DNA of 64,000 bases from an uncultured Paracoccaceae bacterium (GTDB lineage: Bacteria > Pseudomonadota > Alphaproteobacteria > Rhodobacterales > Rhodobacteraceae): NCBI GenBank assembly GCA_913043905.1, contig CAJWNQ010000003.1:50003-114002 (forward strand), written 5' to 3'. Below are positions 9,410-21,168 of the stretch, one piece after another; positions within the stretch are counted from its first letter, which is position 1, and the number at the start of each line of letters is the position of its first letter. The notes below the pieces were generated by a model. That model worked only from the letters and a program-made list of their open reading frames with translations. It was not told where the DNA came from and ran no database searches. The position numbers were made by a program, and so were the translations under genes.

Positions 9410-11266
9410 TTAGAGTTTTAGAACTAATTGGATAATATCTTGGGAAAACTGGCGTGTGTCTGTGGGCATTTCGCCATCTTGAATTCTTGCCTGTTCAAAC
9501 AACACTCTGCAAGTAGATTTTTGTAATTCAGTACTAAGTGAAGGTAACTTTTTAATAAGTTCATGATTTATGTTTACTTCAAGTACTTTTTTACTTCCTT
9601 CAAACTCTTGACCTTGTGCTTTTAGAATTCTTTCTAGATTGAAATCTAATCCACCTTCGCCTGCAATTAAGCGAACAGGACTATCAACAAGGCTTGATGA
9701 AGGCTTAGCATCCTCTATCAAATCACCCAAACATTCTTTAATGAGTGATGTATATATCCCTTGATCTTCTAGTGTGTCAGTCTTGTTATCGGGAAGGTTA
9801 TCACCGATTGAGGAAATATCGTATTTGTCTCTTGATATAGAAATAAAGTTTTTCTCTTGAAAAGTTCGCATTTGTGATATCCAAAATGCATCAATTGGGT
9901 CAGTCATTAATAAAACATCAATGCCTTTGGCCTTGAAGCCTTCAAGATGGGGACTATTTTTTGCTTGTGAAAGTGTGTCAGCTGTTAAATAGAAAATCTG
10001 TTCCTGACCATTTGCAAAAGTGTCTAAGTAAGATTTTAAAGTTATGAGTTTATCTTCTTTAAATGAGTGAACTTTGATAATTTCAGCTATTTTTTCGCGG
10101 TTTTCGAAATCTTCATAAAGGCCCTCTTTTATAACTTTTCCAAAATTAGACCAAAATGCATCATAAGAAACTTCATCTTTATTTAATTTTTTCTTTAATC
10201 CTGAAATAATTCGTTTTGTAAGGGCTTTTGAAATCTTTTTTAGAACTGGATTGTTTTGAACCATTTCACGGCTTACGTTTAGATCTAGACTTGATGTGTC
10301 GAGAATACCTTTTACAAAACGTAACCATGAAGGAACTATATCCTGAAGCTCATTACTAATAAATACACGGTTTATGTATAGATTTATGTTTGTTTTCCTT
10401 TCTGGCTCAAATAGGTCAAAAGGCGCTTGTGTTGGAATGAATAATAAGTTTGTAAATTCAAGTGTTCCCTCTGATTTATTATGTAGAGTTAAAAAAGGGT
10501 CATCGAATGATCCAAAGTTTGAGTTATAAAATTCTTTATACTCTTCTTTGCTTATCTCTTGTGGAGCTTTTGTCCATAAAGCTTGTGCTGTATTGACTTG
10601 TTGGCTCTCACCACCCGTATCTTTTATTTTAACAGGAACCTGAATGTGATCAGAGTATTTTTTAATAAGTGTTTGAATTTTTGTACTATTGCTGTACTCT
10701 TTTGCGTCTTTTTTTAGATAAAGCTTAATTGAAGTACCTGTTGCAGCTTCAACTTCAGATTTTGATATTGAATATCCACTTTGGCCATCACTTGCCCAAA
10801 TACTTGTTAAATCTGATCCTGCCTTGCGAGTTGTTACTTCCACAAGGTTAGCAACCATAAATGCTGAATAAAATCCAACACCAAATTGACCAATTAAAGT
10901 TTGCTCTAAATCTTTTAGATTTTCTTCGGTATTACTTTCCTTAAGAAAATTTGCAGTTCCTGATTGTGCAATTGTACCTAATGTTTCTGAAAGTTCACTT
11001 TCAGAAAGACCAATGCCTGTATCAATAATCTCAATTGTTTTCTTTTTGGTGTTTACTATAATTTCAATTTGGTCATCTTCTGGATTTAGAATGCTTGGCG
11101 CAGTCTGTCCAAGAAAACGTCTTTTTTGTATAGCGTCTGAAGCATTTGATAGAAGCTCTCTCAAGAAAATATCTCTATCTGAATATAAAGAGTTAATCAC
11201 TATATTAAGAATCTTACCTGTATCCGCTTCAAAGGATTGCGTGAATTTTTCCATCAATTTCTCCAA
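9410..11266 (-). CDS. htpG: Molecular chaperone HtpG (Hsp90)
   Basis: YSDRDIFLRELLSNASDAIQKRRF, IIDTGIGLSESEL, IGQFGVGFYSAFMVA, NVSREMVQ. Confidence 0.96.
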   Translation of the reverse strand: MEKLMEKFTQSFEADTGKILNIVINSLYSDRDIFLRELLSNASDAIQKRRFLGQTAPSILNPEDDQIEIIVNTKKKTIEIIDTGIGLSESELSETLGTIAQSGTANFLKESNTEENLKDLEQTLIGQFGVGFYSAFMVANLVEVTTRKAGSDLTSIWASDGQSGYSISKSEVEAATGTSIKLYLKKDAKEYSNSTKIQTLIKKYSDHIQVPVKIKDTGGESQQVNTAQALWTKAPQEISKEEYKEFYNSNFGSFDDPFLTLHNKSEGTLEFTNLLFIPTQAPFDLFEPERKTNINLYINRVFISNELQDIVPSWLRFVKGILDTSSLDLNVSREMVQNNPVLKKISKALTKRIISGLKKKLNKDEVSYDAFWSNFGKVIKEGLYEDFENREKIAEIIKVHSFKEDKLITLKSYLDTFANGQEQIFYLTADTLSQAKNSPHLEGFKAKGIDVLLMTDPIDAFWISQMRTFQEKNFISISRDKYDISSIGDNLPDNKTDTLEDQGIYTSLIKECLGDLIEDAKPSSSLVDSPVRLIAGEGGLDFNLERILKAQGQEFEGSKKVLEVNINHELIKKLPSLSTELQKSTCRVLFEQARIQDGEMPTDTRQFSQDIIQLVLKL

Positions 11267-11728
11267 GATTTTTGTATGATCTAAGCAAGTTTATATAAGA
11301 GTTCAAGGTACAACTATATTATGGTATTTATTGTTTTTGGTCATCACCTGAACATTCCATCAAATCTATAATACTTGGGATTAAAACCAGTTTGCCTGTA
11401 AAACAAAAACAATTATTAACAAAATAAGCATCTATTTAGTTCGCTAATTTTACACAAAAAATTATATTTTTTTATACAAATTTATAGAGTTAAATAAAAA
11501 TGTATATTTTATACTGTTAGTCATTCATACAATATTATCATTAACAATATACAAAATAAGTATATGATCATATAAATTTTAACATATTAGAATTGATAAA
11601 TTAATTTTCTAACTTAGACATGATAATCAGCTTTTTAATTTTTATTATAGTGTACATAATATTCGTTCCACACCCTAAAATGGACTTCTTTGGGTGGGGA
11701 AAAGATTTTTTAAAGGTATTTGGTAGTT

Positions 11729-12721
11729 ATGAAGCATGTCGGCCTAGCCAGTAATGGTTCTAAAATAATGCAAATAAATCTTGAGCGTGCTGGGTTATCA
11801 GTAAAACTGTTAAGTTTAGGCGCTTGTTTACAAGATTTACGCATAAATTCATACAAGCATTCACTTGTATTAGGATATCCAGATATTAACTCTTATTTTT
11901 CAAATATAAATTATTTTGGGGCTACTATTGGCCCATTTGCTAATAGGTTAGCAAATGGTAGAACAATAGCCTTAGGAAAAACTATTGAATTAGATCGTAA
12001 CACCTTAAACGGCGATCACTTACATGGTGGACTAGATGGGGTTCATTCGCAGAACTGGGATGTAGTTGAGAATTCTGATTACCATGTAATTTTTAAATTA
12101 AATTTACAAAATAGTTATATGGGATCAACGCAAAATATGACTGTTTTAACTACTTATAGATTATTGGATAATCAAACTCTTGAAGTAGATATTGTTGCTC
12201 AAAGTGATATTGCAACTTTATGCAGCTTTTGCCATCATAGTTATTTTAATCTTACCGGCCAATCTGATATTTTTGGACATCAATTGCAGGTGTTTGGTGA
12301 TGCGTATTTGCCCGTGAACAAAAACAAAATTCCAACAGGCGAGATCGCGAGTGTAATTGACACTGATTTTGATTTTCGTCAAAAAAAAGTTTTGTCATCA
12401 TATAATCCAATAGATCATAATTTTTGTATTTCAAATAAAAAAGAAAATATGCAAAAAGTGGCAATTTTATCAAGTTTAGATAAAAATTTAGAAATGCATG
12501 TTTCTAGTACTGAGCCTGGGCTGCAAATATATACTGGCCAAAATATCGATGCTGATGGTCCCGCTGGAAATTTAGGTTCATCGTATGCACCTTTTAGTGG
12601 AGTGGCGTTAGAACCACAATTATGGCCAGATGCGCCCAACCATGATGCATTCCCCTCGGCCCTACTGATGCCAAATGACGTTTACCGCAATATCTCACAA
12701 TTTAGATTTAAACAAAGATAA
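11729..12721 (+). CDS. galM: Aldose 1-epimerase (galactose mutarotase family)
   Basis: GATIGPFANRLANGR, NTLNGDHLHGG, FCHHSYFNLTGQ, GLQIYTGQN, GVALEPQLWPDAPNH. Confidence 0.88.
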   Translation: MKHVGLASNGSKIMQINLERAGLSVKLLSLGACLQDLRINSYKHSLVLGYPDINSYFSNINYFGATIGPFANRLANGRTIALGKTIELDRNTLNGDHLHGGLDGVHSQNWDVVENSDYHVIFKLNLQNSYMGSTQNMTVLTTYRLLDNQTLEVDIVAQSDIATLCSFCHHSYFNLTGQSDIFGHQLQVFGDAYLPVNKNKIPTGEIASVIDTDFDFRQKKVLSSYNPIDHNFCISNKKENMQKVAILSSLDKNLEMHVSSTEPGLQIYTGQNIDADGPAGNLGSSYAPFSGVALEPQLWPDAPNHDAFPSALLMPNDVYRNISQFRFKQR

Positions 12722-12725
12722 TATT

Positions 12726-13484
12726 TTAAATATTAATGATTTCAGTTTTCCAAGTATTACATTTATCTAAAAGTTTATTGGGTAATTTTATATCTGTAAA
12801 AAGATAGTTTACATCGGCAAGAGAGCAAATTGTTAATGGCGCTTTGCGCTTAAACTTATAGAAATCAGCTACTATTATAACTTGTCGAGATCTTTGAATT
12901 GCGGTGCTGGTTACTATGATTTCCTGTCCATCAAAATCAAGAATATCGCCGTCTGTATCGATTGCTGAGCATCCTAATATTGAGAAATCAAATTTAAATT
13001 GTTTTACCATGTCGACTGTTAGGCTGCCTAAAATTCCCCCATCAGTACGGCGAAGTACACCTCCTGCTAAAATAATTTCACAACTATGATTGTTTGATAA
13101 GATATTAGCAATATTGAGGTTATTTGTTACTATTAGAAGATTGTCGTGATCCAATAGCTCTCTGGCAACTGCCTCAGTAGTTGTTCCAATGTTCATAAAG
13201 ACTGATGCACCGTTAGGTATTTTTTGAGCACATTTTATTGCGATTGCTTTTTTACCACTTTTATTAAGCTGGCGGCGTTTTTCATATAAAATATTTATAA
13301 CACCTGAAGGAATAACGGCTCCACCATGTACCCGCTCCAATCGGCCCATCTCGGCTAGCTCTGAAAGATCTCGTCTAATTGTTTGAACTGTAACATTATA
13401 TAGATCAGCTAGTGCATCTACTGTTACTTTACCCTCTTTACGAGCAATTTTTAGTATATCTTTATGTCTAAAATTTGAAGCCAT
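12726..13484 (-). CDS. DeoR/GlpR family transcriptional regulator
   Basis: KIARKEGKVTVDALADLYNVTVQTIRRDLSELAEMGRLERVHGGA; adjacent to glpD. Confidence 0.9.
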   Translation of the reverse strand: MASNFRHKDILKIARKEGKVTVDALADLYNVTVQTIRRDLSELAEMGRLERVHGGAVIPSGVINILYEKRRQLNKSGKKAIAIKCAQKIPNGASVFMNIGTTTEAVARELLDHDNLLIVTNNLNIANILSNNHSCEIILAGGVLRRTDGGILGSLTVDMVKQFKFDFSILGCSAIDTDGDILDFDGQEIIVTSTAIQRSRQVIIVADFYKFKRKAPLTICSLADVNYLFTDIKLPNKLLDKCNTWKTEIINI

Positions 13485-13733
13485 ATTTTAATTCCTGATG
13501 AGCAAATTTTAAATGGTGTAAATGAATTTAACAATTATTTTATTAGTTGTAGCTTCAAATATTTGATATTTTAAACATAAAAAAATAAATGTTAAGTCTA
13601 TATTAAATAAAAAAACAATCTATCTAGTAAATTTATTCAAAGCGAAAATAATCGAACATTCGTTATTGATATCTATTATTGTTCTATGTTATTTACAATA
13701 ATCATTTTATAAATTTTGGTAGGATATGAATTT

Positions 13734-15305
13734 ATGACAAAATCCGATGACACTAATACTATAGACCTATTCGTTATTGGTGGTGGCATAAATGGATGTG
13801 GAATTGCTCGTGATGCTGCTGGTCGTGGATTAAGTGTAGAACTTGCCGAGATGAACGACTTGGCGTCAGCCACGTCTTCAGCATCCACTAAGCTTTTCCA
13901 TGGTGGATTACGTTACCTTGAATATTGGGAAATTCGCCTAGTACGTGAAGCACTTATTGAACGTGAAACACTTTTAAAAGCAATGCCTCATATATCATGG
14001 CCGATGCGATTTGTTTTACCCTATCATAAAAATATGCGCTTTGAAGGGGATACACCAACATCAAGATTATTAAATACTTTCATGCCTTGGATGAAGGGTC
14101 GTCGCCCATCTTGGCTTATCAGGTTTGGTCTTTTCCTATACGATAATTTGGGTGGAAGGAAAATACTTGAAGGAACTACTTCACTCAATCTATTGGGTTC
14201 ACTTGAAGGTAAACCACTTCAAAGCAGATTTTTAAAAGCTTATGAATATTCTGATTGTTGGATCGAAGACAGCAGGTTGGTTGTCCTAAATGCCCGTGAT
14301 GCAGAAGCTCGAGGTGCAAAAATTAATGTTCGAACAAAAGTTATTTCTGCAGAGCATGTTAATAATATTTGGAAAATTACTTTAGAGCCAAAAGCCGGTG
14401 GTGCAAAACGTATTGTACAGGCACGAGTAATTGTGAATGCTGGTGGTCCTTGGGTTGAAGATATTGTTCGTAATACTTTACGTATAAATATTTCTGAGGG
14501 TGTCCGTCTTATTCGAGGAAGCCATATTATTACAAAAAAACTGTATGAACATGATAAATGTTATTTTTTTCAAGGTGAGGACGGGCGAATTGTTTTTACC
14601 ATTCCTTATGAGACAGATTTTACATTAATAGGAACTACAGATGTGGAACATTCTGATGTGTCAGAGAAGCCAATTTGTACGATTGATGAGCAGATATATT
14701 TAGTTGAATTTGTATCTAAATATTTAGAAAAACCAGTTACTATTAAAGATATTATTAAGACTTACTCTGGTGTGCGTCCATTATATGATGATCGCGCAAA
14801 ATCTGCAACGGCTGCAACTCGTGACTATGTTTTAAAAGTTGATGAAACAGCAGGAGCACCAATCTTAAATGTATTTGGTGGAAAAATAACTACATATCGT
14901 AAGCTTGCAGAAAGTGCATTGGAAAAAATAGAATGCTATTTTCCCAATGCCGAAAAACCTTGGACTGCTGGAGTTCCATTGCCGGGAGGTGATTTTCCTG
15001 TTGATGGTGTTCCTACATTAATTAAAAAATTAGAAGAAACTTATTCATTTTTAAATAACCTTTGGGCGTCAAGATTAATTAAAGCATACGGTTTGGAAGC
15101 GTTTGATCTTTTAGGTAAAGCAAAGACAAAAAATGACCTCGGGTTATATTTTGGTGCAAGTTTAACTGAACAGGAAGTTAATTGGTTAATTGAAAAAGAA
15201 TATGCGCATACGGCTGACGATATTATTTGGCGGCGTTCAAAGTTAGGCTTACGTTTAACATCTGCTGAAATAAACACTCTAAACAAATGGATGGAGAATA
15301 TCTAG
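13734..15305 (+). CDS. glpD: Glycerol-3-phosphate dehydrogenase (FAD)
   Basis: DLFVIGGGINGCGIARDAAGRGLSVELAEMNDLASATSSASTKLFHGGLRYLE; GVRPLYDD. Confidence 0.95.
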   Translation: MTKSDDTNTIDLFVIGGGINGCGIARDAAGRGLSVELAEMNDLASATSSASTKLFHGGLRYLEYWEIRLVREALIERETLLKAMPHISWPMRFVLPYHKNMRFEGDTPTSRLLNTFMPWMKGRRPSWLIRFGLFLYDNLGGRKILEGTTSLNLLGSLEGKPLQSRFLKAYEYSDCWIEDSRLVVLNARDAEARGAKINVRTKVISAEHVNNIWKITLEPKAGGAKRIVQARVIVNAGGPWVEDIVRNTLRINISEGVRLIRGSHIITKKLYEHDKCYFFQGEDGRIVFTIPYETDFTLIGTTDVEHSDVSEKPICTIDEQIYLVEFVSKYLEKPVTIKDIIKTYSGVRPLYDDRAKSATAATRDYVLKVDETAGAPILNVFGGKITTYRKLAESALEKIECYFPNAEKPWTAGVPLPGGDFPVDGVPTLIKKLEETYSFLNNLWASRLIKAYGLEAFDLLGKAKTKNDLGLYFGASLTEQEVNWLIEKEYAHTADDIIWRRSKLGLRLTSAEINTLNKWMENI

Positions 15306-15488
15306 TAGTTGCATTTTATAAATCTCTTTTGGAATAATGGATTTTTTATATGCATATTTATAATAAATATTTTTTAAAGTTGATAATCGTAGCTAAAAAG
15401 TTACTGTCCGTTAACATTTTTTAATATTAGTGTAATTAGTTATACTTTTTTATTATTACTTTTTGGGCTTAAATGATTAAGGTTATAT

Positions 15489-16976
15489 ATGACTTATATT
15501 CTTGCAATCGACCAAGGTACAACATCAACCAGAGCTATTTTGTTTGATGAAAAAATGATCCCAGTTGGAACTAACCAAATGGAATTTAAACAATATTTCC
15601 CTAAATCTGGCTGGGTTGAACATGATCCTCAAGACCTCTGGTCAACTACATTAGAAACGTGTGGTAGTGCTATAAAAAGTGCAGGTATTAAATCTTCAGA
15701 AATTACTGCTATTGGAATTACTAATCAGCGTGAGACTGTAATTGTATGGGACAAAATAACGGGAAAGCCAATTTACAATGCAATTGTTTGGCAAGACCGG
15801 AGAACTTCAGACCTGTGTGAAGTATTACGTGATGAGGGTCATGAGGCAATGATTGCTGAACGTACAGGTCTTTTAATTGATCCTTATTTTTCAAGCACAA
15901 AACTTAAGTGGATATTAGATAATATTGAAGGTGCGCGAACCAGAGCTCTAAAAGGTAATTTATTATTTGGTACTATCGATAGCTTTTTGATTTGGAAGTT
16001 AACTGGTGGTTTAGTTCATGCAACCGATGCAACAAATGCTGCTAGAACAATGTTATATGATATACGAAAAGGGCGGTGGAGCAAAACAATCTGTGATTTA
16101 CTTGAGATACCAATGCAGATGTTGCCTCAGGTCAAGGATTGCGCTGATGATTTTGGAGAGACTTCTGCTGATTTATTTAACGCCCCCATTCCCATTTGTG
16201 GTGTTGCGGGTGATCAGCAAGCAGCTACGATAGGTCAAGCTTGTTTTCAGCCTGGTATGATGAAATCAACATATGGAACTGGTTGCTTTGCCTTGTTAAA
16301 TACAGGTGAAAAGCCAGTTGTGTCTCAAAACCGTTTGTTAACTACAATTGCTTATCAATTAAATGGAGTGCCAACCTATGCCCTTGAAGGGTCAATCTTT
16401 GTGGCGGGTGCTGTTGTGCAGTGGTTGCGCGATAGTCTCAAAATTATTGATGATGCTGCACAAACACAATCTTTAGCTGAGAAGGCAGATCCACATCAAA
16501 ATGTTATTATTGTTCCTGCATTTGTGGGATTGGGGGCCCCATATTGGAATGCTGAATGCCGTGGCGCTATATTTGGATTAACGCGTGGATCTGGGGCTCC
16601 AGAAATGGCGAAAGCTGCTCTTGAAAGTGTTGGCTATCAGACTCGCGATTTGCTGGAAGCAATGTCAGCAGACTGGGAGATGATTGGTGTAGAATCAACC
16701 TTACGTGTTGATGGAGGGATGTCATCTAGTGATTGGGCTATGCAATTTTTATCAGATATTATTGGTGCGCCAGTAGATCGTCCAGCCATATTAGAAACCA
16801 CTGCATTAGGCGTCGCTTGGTTAGCTGGAATGTATAAGGGTGTATATCCAAATCAAGAAGAATTTGCGGCTCAGTGGTCTCAGGAAACTAAATTCATTCC
16901 AAATATGAGGGAAGATCAACGCCAATCAAAATATTTGGCATGGAAAAAAGCTGTACATGCAACTCTTAGTGTTTAA
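15489..16976 (+). CDS. glpK: Glycerol kinase
   Basis: [57 protein letters not shown]. Confidence 0.96.
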   Translation: MTYILAIDQGTTSTRAILFDEKMIPVGTNQMEFKQYFPKSGWVEHDPQDLWSTTLETCGSAIKSAGIKSSEITAIGITNQRETVIVWDKITGKPIYNAIVWQDRRTSDLCEVLRDEGHEAMIAERTGLLIDPYFSSTKLKWILDNIEGARTRALKGNLLFGTIDSFLIWKLTGGLVHATDATNAARTMLYDIRKGRWSKTICDLLEIPMQMLPQVKDCADDFGETSADLFNAPIPICGVAGDQQAATIGQACFQPGMMKSTYGTGCFALLNTGEKPVVSQNRLLTTIAYQLNGVPTYALEGSIFVAGAVVQWLRDSLKIIDDAAQTQSLAEKADPHQNVIIVPAFVGLGAPYWNAECRGAIFGLTRGSGAPEMAKAALESVGYQTRDLLEAMSADWEMIGVESTLRVDGGMSSSDWAMQFLSDIIGAPVDRPAILETTALGVAWLAGMYKGVYPNQEEFAAQWSQETKFIPNMREDQRQSKYLAWKKAVHATLSV

Positions 16977-17105
16977 TTGATGTTTAATATTTTCATATGG
17001 CGTTTTTACTAAGATATTTGAAAGTTTAGGGTGTTAAATTTACTTAGAAAATATTTTTTTAAAGCTGTGTAGTTTGAACTATAAATTCTAAAGCTAGGAT
17101 GTTTA

Positions 17106-18239
17106 ATGTCTAAATACCCCTCAACATCTAAAGCTAGACTTGCAACTCGGCTTGCTTTTTTTACTGCTGGATTTTCTATGGCATGCTGTGCTCCACTTTT
17201 TCCGTTTATAAAAGAAAATGTTGGAGCTGATGAAAAGCAATTTGGACTTCTTCTGCTATGTTTTGGATTTGGCTCTATTATTGCTATGCCTGTTACTGGC
17301 CTCTTGGCAGCAAAACGGGGCTCTAAGTATATGGTACTGTTGGGTGGATTTGGACTTGTCGTTTTTTTACCAGTATTAACTATTGCTGGATCAACTGTTG
17401 TACTAGGATTGTCACTTTTCCTTTTTGGTGCTTCATTAGGTACGATTGATGTAGCAATGAATGTCCATGGTGTTGAGGTGGAATCTATTGAAAAGCGCTC
17501 TCTAATGTCAAACTTTCATGCTCAATTTAGTATTGGTGGACTAATTGGAGCTGGATTGATGACATTACTTCTATCCTTGAATATCTCACTCACTATTGCT
17601 TCATTTGTAGGAGCTACTGTAGCATTTTTGGCTATGTCACTTACTGTTAGTCGCCTGCTTAATGTAAGTACCACAGTAGAAAACCCTTTTGTATTTCCAA
17701 AGGGTATTGTTATATTATTAGCATTTTTGGCTGCAATTAGTTTTTTAGTAGAAGGTGCTATCCTTGATTGGGGCGCTTTATTAGTTATTGATCGGCAACT
17801 TTTAAATATTCAAAGTGCAGGTATTGGGTATATTCTTTTTTCGGCAGCAATGGTTGTTGCGCGTCTAAGTGGGGATCACATAGTCAGTATTTTTAGTGAA
17901 TTTTGGGTTCTTATTTGTGGCGGTATAATAACAATTTTGGGTATTTCAGTTATATTAGTTTCAACTTTACCATCAATAGCGCTAATTGGTTTTATATTAA
18001 TTGGTTTTGGGTCTGCAAATTTGGTACCTATATTTTTCAGCGCAGCTGGTAGGCAAAAAGTAATGCCTGCAAGTCTTGCCATAGCATCTGTAACAACAAT
18101 TGGTTATGCTGGAGTATTAATTGGACCTGCTATAATAGGTTTTGCTGCTGATATTTTGAACTTAACTATGGCATTTTGGTTTTTAGCTATTTTTATTAGC
18201 TTTGTTCCTATTACTGCATGCCTTGTAGCTAAAAAATAA
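17106..18239 (+). CDS. MFS transporter
   Basis: About 12 hydrophobic segments; GADEKQFGLLLLCFGFGSIIAMPVTGLLAAKRGSK. Confidence 0.8.
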   Translation: MSKYPSTSKARLATRLAFFTAGFSMACCAPLFPFIKENVGADEKQFGLLLLCFGFGSIIAMPVTGLLAAKRGSKYMVLLGGFGLVVFLPVLTIAGSTVVLGLSLFLFGASLGTIDVAMNVHGVEVESIEKRSLMSNFHAQFSIGGLIGAGLMTLLLSLNISLTIASFVGATVAFLAMSLTVSRLLNVSTTVENPFVFPKGIVILLAFLAAISFLVEGAILDWGALLVIDRQLLNIQSAGIGYILFSAAMVVARLSGDHIVSIFSEFWVLICGGIITILGISVILVSTLPSIALIGFILIGFGSANLVPIFFSAAGRQKVMPASLAIASVTTIGYAGVLIGPAIIGFAADILNLTMAFWFLAIFISFVPITACLVAKK

Positions 18240-18265
18240 ATTTAGATGATGTATTTACAAGATAA

Positions 18266-18949
18266 CTAATGCTTTTTAATGGAAATATCTATAAAAATGC
18301 TTCTCAAGACATACATACTAGCCGCAACCGATGGTCCAATCCCTAAGGCAAATAGTACAGTTCCAATTCCAACTGTGCCGCCTAAAATCCACCCAGCTGC
18401 TATAACTGCTAATTCAAGGCCGCTTCTTACCCAAGCAATAGGCAAGTCTGTAACTTTTTGGAGACCTGTCATTAAGCCATCTCTTGGTCCAGGGCCTAGA
18501 TTTGCAATTAAATATAACCCGCCACCAAGTCCAGTGACTAAGACGCCAACTATTGCCTCACTAATTTTAAATATATAATTTTCAAAAGTTGGTAAAAATG
18601 GAAGTAAAAACTCAAGTACTAAAGATATAATTACTGCATTTAAAATAGTCCCAATACCCGGTATCTGTCTAAGTGGTATCCAGAAAAATAAAACTACAAA
18701 ACTAGTAACAAATGTAGCAAACCCAATACTCCAGCCTGTAATGTGTGTAATACCTTGAGCCAATACCGTCCAAGGGCTAACGCCAACACCAGAAGCTACA
18801 AGCAAGGCTTCTCCTAATCCAAAAAGTGTAAGGCCTATTATAAGAAATATTACTGACACAAAAGGTGGCGTTATTGTCAGTGCTTTTGGAGAGCTCCAGA
18901 AAAGTAATGGAACCTCTTTAATTAATAAAAATTTTGGCTTAAATATCAT
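18266..18949 (-). CDS. YczE/YitT-like integral membrane protein
   Basis: GLGEALLVASGVGVSPWTVLAQGI, NLGPGPRDGLMTGLQKVT motifs typical of YczE-type proteins. Confidence 0.7.
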   Translation of the reverse strand: MIFKPKFLLIKEVPLLFWSSPKALTITPPFVSVIFLIIGLTLFGLGEALLVASGVGVSPWTVLAQGITHITGWSIGFATFVTSFVVLFFWIPLRQIPGIGTILNAVIISLVLEFLLPFLPTFENYIFKISEAIVGVLVTGLGGGLYLIANLGPGPRDGLMTGLQKVTDLPIAWVRSGLELAVIAAGWILGGTVGIGTVLFALGIGPSVAASMYVLRSIFIDISIKKH

Positions 18950-19023
18950 TGTATAATTTCTAAATCTATTAGTCTTGAATATTAATTAAAAATTTTAATT
19001 TCAAAAGTAAAATTACCTAATTT

Positions 19024-19899
19024 TTAGGCCCCATCCCATCTCTTTAACATCCAATACCATTGCTCTGGTTTGGACATAATTTTCTTTGAAAGGCTGTCAT
19101 TAAACGTGCGCGTCATTGTGATACTATCAGTATGAGGAATAGGGGATTCAAATTCTACATGAAATTCGTTTTTATCATCGATGCGTGTACCGTAGGCTGG
19201 TATCATAGGAAGATCGTATTTTAGTGCAAGTTGTGCAGCTGAAAGGGATGTAAGAGCATCTATACCAAGAAAAGGAATACGAACGCCCTCGGCAAATTTT
19301 TCATCTAGTAAAATTGATATTATACCACCATCTCTTAAATGACGGACAAGTGCTCTGGTCCCAACTCGACCCGTTGCCAGTATTGGATTTCCACCTTCTT
19401 CGATACCAGCACGCATGCGTCGTTCATAATGTCTATTTTTGTGTGGTTTATATACTGCGCCACTTTCTAAACCATGCATTTTAAGTACAGCGCGTATAGC
19501 TTCCCACTGCCCAAAGTGGCCAGAAACAATAATCGCACCTTTTCCCGCACTATTGGCTTCCTTGAGAGTGGCAAGACCGGGGCCAGAGATCTTAAACTTT
19601 TTGTGGAAAGTTTGAAACTCTGCCTGGTGGTAGATTTCAAAAAGTGTTCGGCCCATATTTCGGCCCATGTTTTGGCCAAGTATTATACGTTCATGGCGAT
19701 TCATATTTGGGAAAATGCGTTTTGCTTCCCGTAAAAATCTTTTTCTTGCTGGTGGAAACCAGCGTATAACTATTCCAAAAGTTGTTCCCAATGCTCGGGA
19801 ACGTAAATCAAATGCTCGCCATCTAAAAACAGTAAGTGCTGACCATAGAGGAAAGTACCTAGCATGATGAAAAACTGATTTTAGGTATCTTAAAAACAT
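19024..19899 (-). CDS. Lysophospholipid/lauroyl acyltransferase family (LpxL/HtrB-like)
   Basis: GKGAIIVSGHFGQWEAIRAVLKMHG, YKPHKNRHYERRMRAGIEEGGN, LDEKFAEGVRIPFLG. Confidence 0.82.
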   Translation of the reverse strand: MFLRYLKSVFHHARYFPLWSALTVFRWRAFDLRSRALGTTFGIVIRWFPPARKRFLREAKRIFPNMNRHERIILGQNMGRNMGRTLFEIYHQAEFQTFHKKFKISGPGLATLKEANSAGKGAIIVSGHFGQWEAIRAVLKMHGLESGAVYKPHKNRHYERRMRAGIEEGGNPILATGRVGTRALVRHLRDGGIISILLDEKFAEGVRIPFLGIDALTSLSAAQLALKYDLPMIPAYGTRIDDKNEFHVEFESPIPHTDSITMTRTFNDSLSKKIMSKPEQWYWMLKRWDGA

Positions 19900-20008
19900 A
19901 GCTCTATATGATAGGATTAAATAGTAATGCCAATCGAAAAATATTTATTTAATTAATTTTATAGAATATTTACGTTTCAATAATTTAACTTATTTTAATA
20001 AGTCAATA

Positions 20009-20926
20009 TTACAACATCATTTGATAGCTGGCTGGAACATAATGATATCCATCTTTGTGGATGTCGACATAGCCTAGGCCAGGCCAGGGCATGTGATAAC
20101 CTACAAAAGGGATCTTTTCTGCTGCAAGCATGCCTAATAATTTACGGCGTGTTTTGGCGGCCATTTTACGGTCACGATCAAAACGTAGTTCCCAGTCAGG
20201 GTAAGCAAGGGACCACACGTAGTGATTAGCAAAATCTCCACCTAAGATTAATTGTTTGCCATCACTTTCAACCATAAATGCTAAGTGGCCAGGCGTATGT
20301 CCATATGCGGCCATTGCAGTGATGCCGGATGCGACATCATCACCATCATCAATCATATTTAATTCATCTTCCAATGGACGAATTTTTGCCTCAAAGTTTT
20401 CATTACCTGAAAAATCCCACTCTTCGAACTCCAAACTACCGCAATAATACGATGCATTTTTAAATGTTCGACCTTTTGAAGTATGTAGCCCACCAATATG
20501 ATCGCCATGAAAGTGGGTAAGAACTACTTTATCTATTTGCTCAGCTTTATATCCAGCTGCATTTAGAGCTAAAGTTGTTCCCTCTGGGTTTTGGCCGGTA
20601 TCAAACAAAATTAATTTATTACCTGTATTTATAACTGTTGGAGTATAGAACATTTGGAATCTATCATCTGGAATGTTATTAGCTAAAGAGACCGCAGAAA
20701 AATTTTCTTTTGATACATTTAATCCAAAAATTTCCTGTGGATTATTGTTAACAGTTCTAGTGCCAGAAAGAATTGTGGTGACTTCAAAATTACCTAATGC
20801 AAATCGTCGAAATTTGCTTACTGATGATCCTAAAAAAGGAGCCGCTGCTTGTGCCGCTGTGGTTAATATTAGTGCAGATGAACCAGCAATAAAACTTCGT
20901 CGCTTCAATAAAGATGGACTTCTCAT
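20009..20926 (-). CDS. MBL-fold metallohydrolase with Tat-type signal peptide
   Basis: KRRSFIAGSSALILTTAAQAAA; TGQNPEGT, LTHFHGDHIGGL, AAYGHTPGHLAFMV. Confidence 0.85.
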   Translation of the reverse strand: MRSPSLLKRRSFIAGSSALILTTAAQAAAPFLGSSVSKFRRFALGNFEVTTILSGTRTVNNNPQEIFGLNVSKENFSAVSLANNIPDDRFQMFYTPTVINTGNKLILFDTGQNPEGTTLALNAAGYKAEQIDKVVLTHFHGDHIGGLHTSKGRTFKNASYYCGSLEFEEWDFSGNENFEAKIRPLEDELNMIDDGDDVASGITAMAAYGHTPGHLAFMVESDGKQLILGGDFANHYVWSLAYPDWELRFDRDRKMAAKTRRKLLGMLAAEKIPFVGYHMPWPGLGYVDIHKDGYHYVPASYQMML

Positions 20927-21168
20927 TTTATATCTCTTTTCTAAGTCATTAAGTAAATTTCTACTTTTCAAAGTATAGATAATAAAATGTGAATGTGTCT
21001 AGTAAATTTAAATTTCCAATAAACCACCAAATATTAATTTTCTGACCGAAGTTTGATGTCAAAAAATATTAATTTGCCTTTAGCTTCCTGTAGTGCTTTA
21101 GACCATTTATTGGAATTGTGTATTTGAGAGTTAAATACATATTAAAAGACCAAGCACTAGGAAAAGCT